Shown here piece after piece: positions 8,629 through 15,961 of a stretch of DNA of 16,634 nt. The DNA is from Victivallales bacterium (GTDB taxonomy: Bacteria; Verrucomicrobiota; Lentisphaeria; Oligosphaerales; Oligosphaeraceae): NCBI GenBank assembly GCA_017964325.1, contig JAGCSE010000117.1, forward strand, positions 1 to 16,634. The letters are read 5' to 3'. Within the stretch, counting starts at the first letter, position 1. The number at the start of each line of letters is the position of its first letter. The position numbers and the translations under genes are program-made. The notes below the pieces were generated by a model. The model was not told the DNA's origin and did no database searches. It saw only the letters and a program-made list of their open reading frames with translations.

Positions 8629-8883
8629 ATGTCCAAGAACGCTGAACGTGTCATTAAAATTATCGTTGAACAGCTACAGTGCAAAGAAGAACAGGTAAAG
8701 CCTGAAGCGAAATTCGTTGAAGATCTGGGCGCAGACTCCCTTGACGTCGTGGAACTCATCATGGCTCTCGAAAACGCCTTTAATACCCATATTCCAGATG
8801 ACGACGCCTCCAGCCTTTCAACCGTCGGCGACGCCATCAAATATATGGAAGAAAAAGTCGGCACTGGCGACAACGAAAAATAA
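8629..8883 (+). CDS. acpP: Acyl carrier protein
   Basis: An 84-residue acidic carrier that holds growing acyl chains on a 4'-phosphopantetheine arm during type II fatty acid synthesis in the cytoplasm. The attachment motif [10 protein letters not shown] places the modified serine at Ser37. The flanking helix II ([12 protein letters not shown]) and the pattern of acidic residues are typical, as is the length. The gene is a single unit with its own candidate promoter, Shine-Dalgarno and terminator, separated by the terminator from fabF, whose product acts on acyl-AcpP. Having a separate terminator fits the high AcpP levels cells usually need relative to the condensing enzyme (inference). Confidence 0.97.
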   Translation: MSKNAERVIKIIVEQLQCKEEQVKPEAKFVEDLGADSLDVVELIMALENAFNTHIPDDDASSLSTVGDAIKYMEEKVGTGDNEK

Positions 8884-8904
8884 TTTGCTTGTTGTTTTCC
8901 TTTC

Positions 8905-8932
8905 AAGCCGCTTCACGCGAAGCGGCTTTTTT
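8905..8932 (+). terminator. Intrinsic terminator after acpP
   Basis: A perfect 10-bp stem, AAGCCGCTTC (8905-8914) with GAAGCGGCTT (8919-8928), has an ACGC loop and runs into six T (8927-8932). It lies 22 bases after the acpP stop codon. Confidence 0.93.
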
Positions 8933-9003
8933 ATATAAAACAGCCTGAAACTTTCATCTTTTTTCATATCTTGTCCACTTTTTGCAGCCAAACCGCATTT
9001 TAT

Positions 9004-9031
9004 TTGCGATTTTTCAAAATCATGTTATCTT
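9004..9031 (+). promoter_or_regulatory. Candidate fabF promoter with extended -10
   Basis: TTGCGA (9004-9009), a 16-base spacer and TATCTT (9026-9031), with TG at 9023-9024. It lies between the acpP terminator and the fabF start and would give a leader of about 55 bases. It probably also drives pgpH, ybeY and corC. Spacing and sequence match the acpP promoter closely. Confidence 0.55.
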
Positions 9032-9092
9032 AATTAAATCTGTTTTTATCCTTTTATTGTTTCAGGCGTTTATTTCAAAAAACAAAACATAT

Positions 9093-10343
9093 ATGTCATT
9101 TCTAAACACACGAGTGGTAATCACCGGCCTTGGGGCCATCTCGCCCGTCGGAAACGATGTTGATTCATGCTGGAAAAACCTTCTGGCTGGAAAATCTGGC
9201 ATCGGTCCCATCACCAAATTCGACGCATCCCAATTCCGTTGCCGCATCGCCGGTGAAGTCAAAGGGTTGGACATTGAAACCATCCTGGACCCCAAGGATG
9301 CCAAACGGCTGGACGAATTCTGCCATTATGCAGTCGTTGCCAGTGACGAAGCCTTGAATCAATCTGGTCTGGAAAAATATGAGCATCTTGATTTGACGCG
9401 CGTCGGCGTCATCATTTCCTCCGGCATCGGCGGATTGACCACGACCGAACAGCAAATATCCAATTTGGTGCTAGGGGGCCCCAACAAGGTATCGCCACTT
9501 TCCATTCCCATGTTGATTTCCAACATGGCATCTGGTTACGTCGCCATCCGCCACCATCTACGCGGTCCAAATTTTTGCATTGTAACGGCTTGTGCCTCAG
9601 GGCTCCACTCCATCGGCGAAGCTTGCTGGATGATTGCCCGCGGCGATGCGGACGCCATGGTCTGCGGCGGCACGGAAGCCGTCGTCGAACCGTTCTCGCT
9701 TGCATCGTTCGCCTCCCTGAAGGCTCTTTCCCTTCAGAACGAGACACCAGAACAGGCCAGCCGCCCATTTGACAAAAATCGTGACGGCTTCGTCCCTGCG
9801 GAAGGCGCTGGAGTCATCGTCATTGAATCGGAAGAACATGCCAAACGCCGTGGTGCCAACATCTTGGCAGAAATTGTCGGCTACGGTCTCAGCGCGGATG
9901 CCTTCCACATCACCGCCCCGTCTCCCGACGGCGAAGGAATGCAGCGCGCCATTGCCATGGCCTTCAAATATGCGGGCCGCAAATATGATGATTTGGACTA
10001 CATCAACGCGCACGGCACCTCCACACGTCTCAACGACAAGACGGAAACCGCCGCCTTCAAAGGCCTCTTCGGGGAAAAGGCCAGAAAGCTTCCAATCAGC
10101 AGCACGAAATCCATGACAGGACACATGCTCGGCGCGGCAGGCGGCTTCGAATCCATCGTCTGCATCAAATCCATCATGGACGGCGTCGTCCCGCCAACCA
10201 TCAATTACACGACCCCAGACCCAGAGTGCGACCTCGACTACGTCTCCAACACAGCGAGGGAGGTCAATGTCAAGCTCGCCCTCAACAACAATCTCGGATT
10301 CGGCGGCCAGAACGGCTCCGTTCTTTTCGCCAAATATCAGTAA
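9093..10343 (+). CDS. fabF: 3-oxoacyl-[acyl-carrier-protein] synthase II
   Basis: A 416-residue condensing enzyme that joins malonyl-AcpP to acyl-AcpP in the elongation step of type II fatty acid synthesis, releasing CO2. The thiolase fold is complete. The nucleophile is Cys167 in VTACASG, and the catalytic histidines are His307 (NAHGTST) and His344 (GHMLGAAG), with Lys339 between them. The C-terminal NNNLGFGGQNGS loop is the usual one. The length matches FabF. The frame is open upstream to 8982, but the ATG at 9093 begins the family's N-terminus (RVVITGLGAISPVG). There is no Shine-Dalgarno; the leader just before the ATG is A-rich. It follows acpP after a terminator and leads a tight cluster with pgpH 15 bases downstream. 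FabB and polyketide synthases share the fold, but the length and context favour FabF. Confidence 0.95.
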   Translation: MSFLNTRVVITGLGAISPVGNDVDSCWKNLLAGKSGIGPITKFDASQFRCRIAGEVKGLDIETILDPKDAKRLDEFCHYAVVASDEALNQSGLEKYEHLDLTRVGVIISSGIGGLTTTEQQISNLVLGGPNKVSPLSIPMLISNMASGYVAIRHHLRGPNFCIVTACASGLHSIGEACWMIARGDADAMVCGGTEAVVEPFSLASFASLKALSLQNETPEQASRPFDKNRDGFVPAEGAGVIVIESEEHAKRRGANILAEIVGYGLSADAFHITAPSPDGEGMQRAIAMAFKYAGRKYDDLDYINAHGTSTRLNDKTETAAFKGLFGEKARKLPISSTKSMTGHMLGAAGGFESIVCIKSIMDGVVPPTINYTTPDPECDLDYVSNTAREVNVKLALNNNLGFGGQNGSVLFAKYQ

Positions 10344-10358
10344 CCTACCTATTCATAA

Positions 10359-12560
10359 ATGAATACGGGAAAACAATCCAAAAGCGGGACAGACTCTCAT
10401 CAGGAAAATGTCCGCAAATCGAATGCCGCGACAATCGTCACGTGCTTCGCGATTCTGTGGACTGTGTGTTGTCTGTGCTTGCTTCTGCAAAGCTACCTGC
10501 TGGATTCACATTCATATATTCCCCAAGAAGTTGTGAACGCAAAGCAAGTCGAGGACCTGCTGGACAAATCCGCTTCCCGCACCATCTATGCGGCGTTCAG
10601 CTTCTCATCTGCCGTCCTTGCGACTACGCAGTCTTCAGACCAAACGCCGCCCTCCGTTAATCAAATTGTCCAGATTCCTATTGACAGATGCCTGATTAAG
10701 CAAGACGAAAAATACAAGGAAGACACGGCGCGACTCCTACTGGACTACAAGGAGGCCGTTTTACGCGACCATCCGTTCAACCTCATGAAATTCATCCGTT
10801 CGGCCTTGATGTCCGCCGCTATTCTGCTATGCTTCGGAGCTTGCCTTAACTGTTTGAAAGACAATTTCTTCGAACGTTCCAGCCGTGTTTCGCTATGTGT
10901 CATCTTCGTGCTCCTCCACCTGCTCATGCTGGTCATCGCGCAGTATGCCTTCCTGAAGAACTCCCTCGGCACGTCCTGCCACCTGAACATCCTTTTGCCG
11001 CTCGCGCTGTTTCCTGCATTGGGGGCCTATCTGCTCGGCCTTCGGTTCGGCATCTGCATATCCATGCTTCTTTCCATCTTGACACCTGTTGTCATCGGCG
11101 GTGAAAGTCCCTATACCATATTCATTTATTCCATCATCACATCACTCAGCGGTCTCGTCCTGTTCCACAATGTGTCTAAACGGAACGGCTTCCTGCTGGG
11201 CGGCCTCTACCTCTCCGTCATCCTCCTGCTCATTTCGCTTTTCTTCCTCTGGCAAAGCCCGATAGAAGGCGCATGGGAGGAATGGAGCGCACTTTTCCAG
11301 ACTTTCCGCGACCAGAATGTACAGACACAATGGCCGCATTTCTGGATACGGCTGGTCATCATGGCCCTCGCCAACGGCTTCTTCGTCATGATCGCCATGT
11401 TCGTCCTTTCCCCTATCTGCGAACGCTTCTTCGACATCATCACGCCTATCGCCCTGCATGAGCTCGATGACACAGACCATCCATTATTGAGCAGACTGCA
11501 TGACGAAGCAGAAGGAACTTACGATCACAGTGTCCAAGTCAGCGAATTGGCGAAATACGCCGCCGAAGCCATCGGAGCCGATAAACTGCTCGCAAAGGTC
11601 TGCGGCTTGTTCCACGATGTCGGAAAGCTTAAAAATCCAGAGTTCTTCATTGAAAATCTAATTAAGGGACAACACAATCCGCATTCAGACCTCACACCCG
11701 CTGAAAGCTGTGCAAAAATCCGTGAACACGTCATCCATGGCGGCGAACTAGCACGGAAATACAAACTCCAACGGCCAATCGTCGAAGCCATCGTCAGCCA
11801 TCATGGCACCGATGTCATCGGCTATTTCTACCACAAGGCCTGCCAGGAAGCGGAAGCCAACGGCACGCCAATGCCCGACAAGCAGGATTTCTCCTACAAC
11901 GGTCCCCTGCCGCACAGGAAAGAGGTCGTAATCGTTGAAATAGCCGACATTTGCGAAGCCGCTTCACGAGCAGAACTCCCCAAATGGGACCATATTGACC
12001 TGGCAAAAGTCCGCGATTTCATCGACAAATTGATCATGAACAAGATGAAAAACCGTCAGTTCGACGAAGCGGACCTGACCATCGGCGAACTGAACATCGT
12101 CTGCGATGACATCGCTTCCTCCATCTGCCGCCACTATCATGACCGTCCTCGGTATGCACAGTCACAGGATGACAATAATAAACGCCCTCACCCCCTCGCC
12201 GCTGAACACGGAACACTTACAAGCACTGACTTGAGGGAAATCATTCATTCTGCGGATGCTTCGGACAAAGACACCAAGGCACCCGAAATCCCTCCTGCCC
12301 CGCAAGAAGAACCACATCAGCAAGTTGCGCATGACGAACCGCAGCAGCAAGTTGCGCATGACGAACCGCAGCAGCAAGTTGCGCACGACGAGCCGCAGCA
12401 GCAAGTTGCGCACGACGAGCCGCAGCAGCAAGTTGCGCACGACGAGCCGAAGCAGCAAGAAACAGCTCAACAAGAAACGCAGCAAGCCGACACCCCCGCC
12501 CCGAAGACAGAATCACAGCCTTCCGACATCCCGTCTTCGGATGAATATCCACCCCGTTAG
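10359..12560 (+). CDS. pgpH: PgpH-type membrane HD-domain phosphodiesterase, probably c-di-AMP hydrolase, with repeat tail
   Basis: A 733-residue inner-membrane protein that by family would hydrolyse cyclic di-AMP to pApA at a cytoplasmic HD domain. There is one membrane segment at about 24-46, an outside loop of about 98 residues, then seven predicted segments between about 146 and 351 (7TM-HD layout). The HD domain spans about 380-595, with the di-metal residues His390 (GTYDHS), His419-Asp420 (FHDVGK), His457, His481-His482 (SHHGT) and Asp530 all present. The outside domain is much shorter than the roughly 200-280 residues usual for the 7TM-HDED family. A disordered tail from about 597 carries five nine-residue repeats. 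There is no Shine-Dalgarno. The gene lies 15 bases after fabF and 8 bases before ybeY; a pgpH-ybeY pair is common in bacteria. Family is certain; the substrate is inferred. Confidence 0.9.
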   Translation: MNTGKQSKSGTDSHQENVRKSNAATIVTCFAILWTVCCLCLLLQSYLLDSHSYIPQEVVNAKQVEDLLDKSASRTIYAAFSFSSAVLATTQSSDQTPPSVNQIVQIPIDRCLIKQDEKYKEDTARLLLDYKEAVLRDHPFNLMKFIRSALMSAAILLCFGACLNCLKDNFFERSSRVSLCVIFVLLHLLMLVIAQYAFLKNSLGTSCHLNILLPLALFPALGAYLLGLRFGICISMLLSILTPVVIGGESPYTIFIYSIITSLSGLVLFHNVSKRNGFLLGGLYLSVILLLISLFFLWQSPIEGAWEEWSALFQTFRDQNVQTQWPHFWIRLVIMALANGFFVMIAMFVLSPICERFFDIITPIALHELDDTDHPLLSRLHDEAEGTYDHSVQVSELAKYAAEAIGADKLLAKVCGLFHDVGKLKNPEFFIENLIKGQHNPHSDLTPAESCAKIREHVIHGGELARKYKLQRPIVEAIVSHHGTDVIGYFYHKACQEAEANGTPMPDKQDFSYNGPLPHRKEVVIVEIADICEAASRAELPKWDHIDLAKVRDFIDKLIMNKMKNRQFDEADLTIGELNIVCDDIASSICRHYHDRPRYAQSQDDNNKRPHPLAAEHGTLTSTDLREIIHSADASDKDTKAPEIPPAPQEEPHQQVAHDEPQQQVAHDEPQQQVAHDEPQQQVAHDEPQQQVAHDEPKQQETAQQETQQADTPAPKTESQPSDIPSSDEYPPR
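12309..12443 (+). repeat. In-frame 27-bp tandem repeat, five copies, in the pgpH tail
   Basis: Five 27-base units encode EP(H/Q)QQVAHD five times (residues 651-695), followed by a partial sixth (EPKQQ, to 12458). The first copy is the most diverged (CCA CAT against CCG CAG). Copies 2 and 3 differ by one base (CAT/CAC), copies 3 and 4 by one base (GAA/GAG), and copies 4 and 5 are identical. The gradient indicates expansion at the 3' side. A change in copy number keeps the frame, so length variants would stay functional. Confidence 0.95.
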
Positions 12561-12568
12561 TCAACTAT

Positions 12569-13072
12569 ATGCGACCTACCCTTTACAAAACACACGGCGG
12601 CGTCCCTCTCCGACGACGAACGGCCTTCCTTACAGCCTTAAAGCACGCCGTCGTCCATTCAGGGCTCAAAAACGAGCCAGGCATCCTCCAAATCATCGTC
12701 ATGGACGCCAAACGCATGGCGGAGCTCAATGAACGCCATTTGCAACACCAAGGTTCAACGGATGTCTTGACATTCGACCTCCGAAACCAAGATGACATAC
12801 CGCAAGACGACGACTCACAAGACGACATAGTCACCGCAGAAATTTACATCTGCCCCGAAGTCGCAATACAATACGCACATGAACATCAACTGGATTCTTC
12901 CCGCGAACTGCTCCTTTACGCAGTCCATGGAATGCTCCATCTCGTTGGATACGATGACATTGAAGACAACGACCGTGCACAGATGCGACAGGCCGAAGCG
13001 CGTGTCATGAAAAAACTGGAAGAGGACAATGTCAGCACCACTGGCTTTTTGGATGAGGTGCAACTGCTTTAG
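12569..13072 (+). CDS. ybeY: Endoribonuclease YbeY (rRNA maturation factor)
   Basis: A 167-residue single-strand-specific metal-dependent RNase that helps mature 16S rRNA and supports ribosome quality control. The substrate-groove signature STDVLTFDL is at 63-71. The zinc motif is HGMLHLVGYDD at 120-130: His120 and His124 are present, but the third position, usually His, is Asp130. Asp at this place also occurs in some bacterial lineages and can bind metal, so the enzyme is probably active. The Glu/Asp-rich insert at 74-86 is typical of variable loop length. The ATG lies 8 bases after the pgpH stop and lacks a Shine-Dalgarno, which suggests translational coupling. The product probably works alongside the pgpH and corC products only in the sense of shared expression. 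Confidence 0.95.
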   Translation: MRPTLYKTHGGVPLRRRTAFLTALKHAVVHSGLKNEPGILQIIVMDAKRMAELNERHLQHQGSTDVLTFDLRNQDDIPQDDDSQDDIVTAEIYICPEVAIQYAHEHQLDSSRELLLYAVHGMLHLVGYDDIEDNDRAQMRQAEARVMKKLEEDNVSTTGFLDEVQLL

Positions 13073-13139
13073 CGCAATATTCTTACTCATCCGTCTCCCT
13101 CTCCTTTTCCGATAATAACCGCCAACAAAAGAACCAAAG

Positions 13140-14468
13140 ATGAAACCTCCTTTATGTACCTCCTCAATCTTCTGCATTGCCACCGCTGAAGCATCCTTGT
13201 CATTTTGGATCATCGCTGCCTTGATCGCCTTCCTCGGACTCGTCTGCTATTTCGGATTCCTTGAATTGGAACGGTTTACAGGCGGAAAATACAAGAAACT
13301 GGAAGAACTTGACAAAACGCTTGCGGAAAAACTGGATGCGCTCCACCTCCATCCCGAACGTCTGCGAATGGCCGCTCGCTTCTCCATCTTCATCTGTCCC
13401 ATCGCCGCCGTTCTCATTTTCCTATACGGACTGCCTTCATCGTCCAAGACATTGGAACCACTGCCTCTTATCATAGCCTCAGCCCTGCTCGCCATCGGTT
13501 TTCTGGCAGCGGAAATTATCGCGGCGCGTACATCCATCGTCGCAAACGCTAAAATCCTCTGCTTCTTCACGCCGATTTTCACGTTTTTCAGCTATCTTCT
13601 CTTTCCGTTCGTCTGGCTCGTCGAACGCCATGCCCAAGTCCTTGAAGCACAAGGTGAAACACAGAATGTCAACACTACGGAAGACGAAATCCTCAGCCTA
13701 ATCGACAAAAAGGACGAAGGCGAGAAAACCGCATACGTCGATGACATCGAAGAAGATGAACGACGTATCGTCACAGGAGCTTTCGAATTGGACGACACGA
13801 CCGTTCATGAAATCATGACACCACGCGTCGATATCGATGCCATCAGCGCGGACAGCGACGTGAACTCCACTATCAAGCTTATCCTCAAATCCGGCCACAG
13901 CCGCATCCCTGTCTATAAAGAATCCATCGACCAAATCATCGGCGTGATTTATGCAAAAGACCTCTTGAACAAGGAGAAAGTCTATACGGCCAAATCACTT
14001 ACAGATCTTGTCCACCCACCATATTATACCCCAGAGACAAAAAAAATCGGCGATCTTCTCGCCGAATTCCAAAAGAATAAGACGCATTTCGCCATCGTCA
14101 TTGACGAATACGGTGGCACGTCGGGAATCGTCACATTCGAAGACATTCTGGAAGAACTCGTCGGCGAAATACAGGATGAATACGACATAGAGGAAGCCGA
14201 ACAGCCGCAATGGAAGCCTGACGCCAACGGATGGTACACAATGGATGCGCGGACGCCTATCTCCGACATCAACGACAATCTAGACCTCAACCTGCCTGAC
14301 AGCAACGATTACGACACCATCGGCGGCTATCTAGCCGATGCCGCTGGCAAAATCCTCAAGGAAGGCGAGACACAAACGACAGACATTGTTGAAATCGCGG
14401 TCCTCGAAGCGACTCCGCGCGTCGTCGAGAAAATCAAATTACGCCCCGTAATGAATGAAGAAGAATAG
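13140..14468 (+). CDS. corC: CorC/HlyC-family CBS-domain membrane protein
   Basis: A 442-residue membrane protein of the CNNM/CorC family, associated with Mg2+ or Co2+ efflux. Four hydrophobic segments lie at about 21-40, 80-97, 105-128 and 137-162 (DUF21/CNNM-like). Two CBS domains follow: about 224-280 (HEIMTPRVDIDAI...GHSRIPVY) and about 288-345, with the conserved HFAIVIDEYGGTSGIVTFEDILEE pattern at 317 onwards. The CorC_HlyC domain occupies about 357-437. The membrane part lacks the usual small-residue SxSE motif in its first helix, reading FGFLELERF, so ion transport is not assured. Alternative names are TlyC and YbeX. The gene is 67 bases after ybeY with no terminator between them; corC and ybeY are often linked. 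The ATG at 13140 precedes the first membrane segment and has only AAAG upstream. Confidence 0.9.
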   Translation: MKPPLCTSSIFCIATAEASLSFWIIAALIAFLGLVCYFGFLELERFTGGKYKKLEELDKTLAEKLDALHLHPERLRMAARFSIFICPIAAVLIFLYGLPSSSKTLEPLPLIIASALLAIGFLAAEIIAARTSIVANAKILCFFTPIFTFFSYLLFPFVWLVERHAQVLEAQGETQNVNTTEDEILSLIDKKDEGEKTAYVDDIEEDERRIVTGAFELDDTTVHEIMTPRVDIDAISADSDVNSTIKLILKSGHSRIPVYKESIDQIIGVIYAKDLLNKEKVYTAKSLTDLVHPPYYTPETKKIGDLLAEFQKNKTHFAIVIDEYGGTSGIVTFEDILEELVGEIQDEYDIEEAEQPQWKPDANGWYTMDARTPISDINDNLDLNLPDSNDYDTIGGYLADAAGKILKEGETQTTDIVEIAVLEATPRVVEKIKLRPVMNEEE

Positions 14469-14510
14469 AAAATGCCATGCTTGATTGGCCAAAAAAAAGA
14501 GGAATTAAAA

Positions 14511-14630
14511 CGCGGGCTCTGTAACGACGCCCCTTGACAAAAGGGGTTCATTACACGACGGCGTCCCCGCCGTCGAGCGATGTGCCGGCTCACGTAATGC
14601 TCTACGAAGGCAGGACGCCTCCGCTACACC
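14511..14630. repeat. GC-rich hairpin cluster between convergent genes, possible dispersed repeat
   Basis: The 170-base gap 14469-14638 has no gene. Its right-hand part is GC-rich, unlike other gaps here, and is built of short inverted repeats. They are a perfect 8-bp stem CGACGGCG/CGCCGTCG (14556-14575, loop TCCC), GAGC/GCTC around a GCCGGC palindrome (14575-14592), CATTAC/GTAATG (14549-14554 with 14594-14599), and AGGC/GCCT (14608-14620). GTAACGACG, GTCC and GACGC words recur. The look is that of a REP-like intergenic repeat, but only one copy is visible, so this is unproven. Confidence 0.45.
14530..14548 (+). terminator. Weak candidate terminator after corC
   Basis: CCCCTT (14530-14535) pairs with AAGGGG (14541-14546) around a five-base loop, 61 bases after the corC stop. 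The T tail is poor (TTCATT), so efficiency is doubtful. It could also act for the convergent minus-strand unit. Confidence 0.35.
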
Positions 14631-14638
14631 ACACAAAA

Positions 14639-15949
14639 TCAATTGCTTCCGAAAACCTTATGTGAGGAAAATCCGCGCATTTTCTCCAGATACGTCTGTT
14701 TGTCCATCGGGCGTTTCAGACTCGCAATTTTCCTGCCACATGCGGCGTCGTCCCATAGCAAATCGATCGCATCCATCGCCAGCATCTTGGCGGAATCCAC
14801 ATACGCCTGTTGCGGATCAATGGCAAGAAAATCGTCCGTATGCGCCGTTCCTGCGAAGCCTCTGAAATAGCCGTGGAGCGACGGAATGATCATGCTGACA
14901 TCGCCCATGTCCGTCGATGACGGGCGGTAGATGCCGCGTGTGAATGGCGCTCCGGGCGCGATGGCCTGCACGTTGCGTTGATGCAAGTCATCCAGTTCGT
15001 CGTATGCGATCAACGGCATGAAACCGAAGATGTTCTGCACTTCCGTCTCGCCGCCGAAAGCAATCGCGACGGCTTTCACGCAACGATCCACTTTATCCGA
15101 AGCGTCCTGTATCGCCTCCGGCGACGCCGCCCTCACCTGCAATGTAAACACCGCCCGATCTGGCACGACATTCACCGCCTCGCCGCCTTCCGGAATATAG
15201 CCATGAAGCCGCACATGGGCTTCGTCGCGGAATGTGTCGCGCTGCGCGTCCATCAACGCCAAGGCGGATCGCATCATGGAAATGGCGTTGACGCCTTTGT
15301 CCGGATTCGCCCCCGCATGGGCGGATTTGCCATGGAAGACAAGCCGTTTCATGACAAAGCCATTGAAGCCCGACGGCGTATAATTCGTCCCTCCCGCATG
15401 CAGCATCATGGCCACGTCGATGTCGTCGAAAACGCCTTCCGCAATCAGTTCGGATTTGCCGCCGAACAATTGCAGTTTTCCCGCCGCGATCAGGCTGGCG
15501 ATGTACGGCTGGTTCTGGCATTCTTCCGATGGCGTGGCGATAAACGCCAGTGAACCAGACAATTGCGACAACACTTCAGGACGCGTCAGCACTTCCGCGC
15601 AGCCAAGCATGGCGTTCAATGCCGCATGATGGCCGCAGGCATGCGCCGCATGGGTCGCCGCGTCCGCAAATGGATGCTGCGGAACAATCAGCGCATCCAG
15701 TTCCCCAAGAATCGCGACACGCGGGCCCGGACGCCCCGTATCGATGTCCGCCCGCCGCCCCGTGATGGCCAGTCCTGTCTTTTCCGCCAGACCTAGTTTT
15801 GCGAAATGCCGTCCGACAAAATCAGACGTACGTTGTTCGCAATACGCAAGTTCCGGCATCCGCAACAACGTCTCGCCAGCCTGGATGCGCTCTTCCGCAT
15901 GCGCATCCAGATAGTCGCACGCAAACCGCTTCAATGCTTCTTTATCCAT
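14639..15949 (-). CDS. M20 family metallo-amidohydrolase
   Basis: A 436-residue (437 from the upstream ATG) cytoplasmic hydrolase that would remove an N-acyl or aminoacyl group from an amino-acid amide. Counting from the longer start, GELDAL is at 83-88 with Asp86 as a likely metal-bridging residue. HACGHHAALNAM at about 104-115 gives Cys106 and His108; Glu143-Glu144 are in TPSEE. GKSAHAG at 208-214 is the typical dimerisation-domain start, and AHTDDF supplies the last His. In many M20D enzymes the motif is CGHD; here it is CGHH. The length is above the usual 380-400. There are two adjacent ATGs; I chose the second (15949) because AGGAG is six bases from it but only three from the first. Aminoacylase, N-acetyl-diaminopimelate deacetylase and AbgB-like p-aminobenzoyl-glutamate hydrolase are all possible, so no symbol is given. 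Confidence 0.88.
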   Translation of the reverse strand: MDKEALKRFACDYLDAHAEERIQAGETLLRMPELAYCEQRTSDFVGRHFAKLGLAEKTGLAITGRRADIDTGRPGPRVAILGELDALIVPQHPFADAATHAAHACGHHAALNAMLGCAEVLTRPEVLSQLSGSLAFIATPSEECQNQPYIASLIAAGKLQLFGGKSELIAEGVFDDIDVAMMLHAGGTNYTPSGFNGFVMKRLVFHGKSAHAGANPDKGVNAISMMRSALALMDAQRDTFRDEAHVRLHGYIPEGGEAVNVVPDRAVFTLQVRAASPEAIQDASDKVDRCVKAVAIAFGGETEVQNIFGFMPLIAYDELDDLHQRNVQAIAPGAPFTRGIYRPSSTDMGDVSMIIPSLHGYFRGFAGTAHTDDFLAIDPQQAYVDSAKMLAMDAIDLLWDDAACGRKIASLKRPMDKQTYLEKMRGFSSHKVFGSN

Positions 15950-15955
15950 CATTTT

Positions 15956-15960
15956 CTCCT
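15956..15960 (-). promoter_or_regulatory. Shine-Dalgarno for the M20 amidohydrolase
   Basis: AGGAG on the minus strand lies in the 12-base gap between the aminotransferase stop and the amidohydrolase start. Its spacing is six bases to the ATG at 15949 and three to the ATG at 15952, so the former is the better start. The site lets the second gene be translated independently on a shared message. Confidence 0.72.
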
Positions 15961-15961
15961 G

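Noticed and set aside
8982..9092. N-terminal extension of FabF with a hydrophobic stretch (possible membrane anchor)
   Set aside because: This region contains the candidate promoter and AT-rich leader; the family N-terminus begins at the ATG at 9093.
9597..10124. 175-codon minus-strand frame opposite fabF
   Set aside because: Lies wholly within the conserved fabF catalytic region and shows no recognisable domain.
12162..12485. Minus-strand frame encoding repeated LLLRLVVRN
   Set aside because: It is the reverse reading of the 27-base repeats in the pgpH tail, which lies in a well-supported gene.
14978..15553. 191-codon plus-strand frame opposite the M20 amidohydrolase
   Set aside because: Arg/His-rich shadow of a well-supported minus-strand gene with metal-binding motifs.
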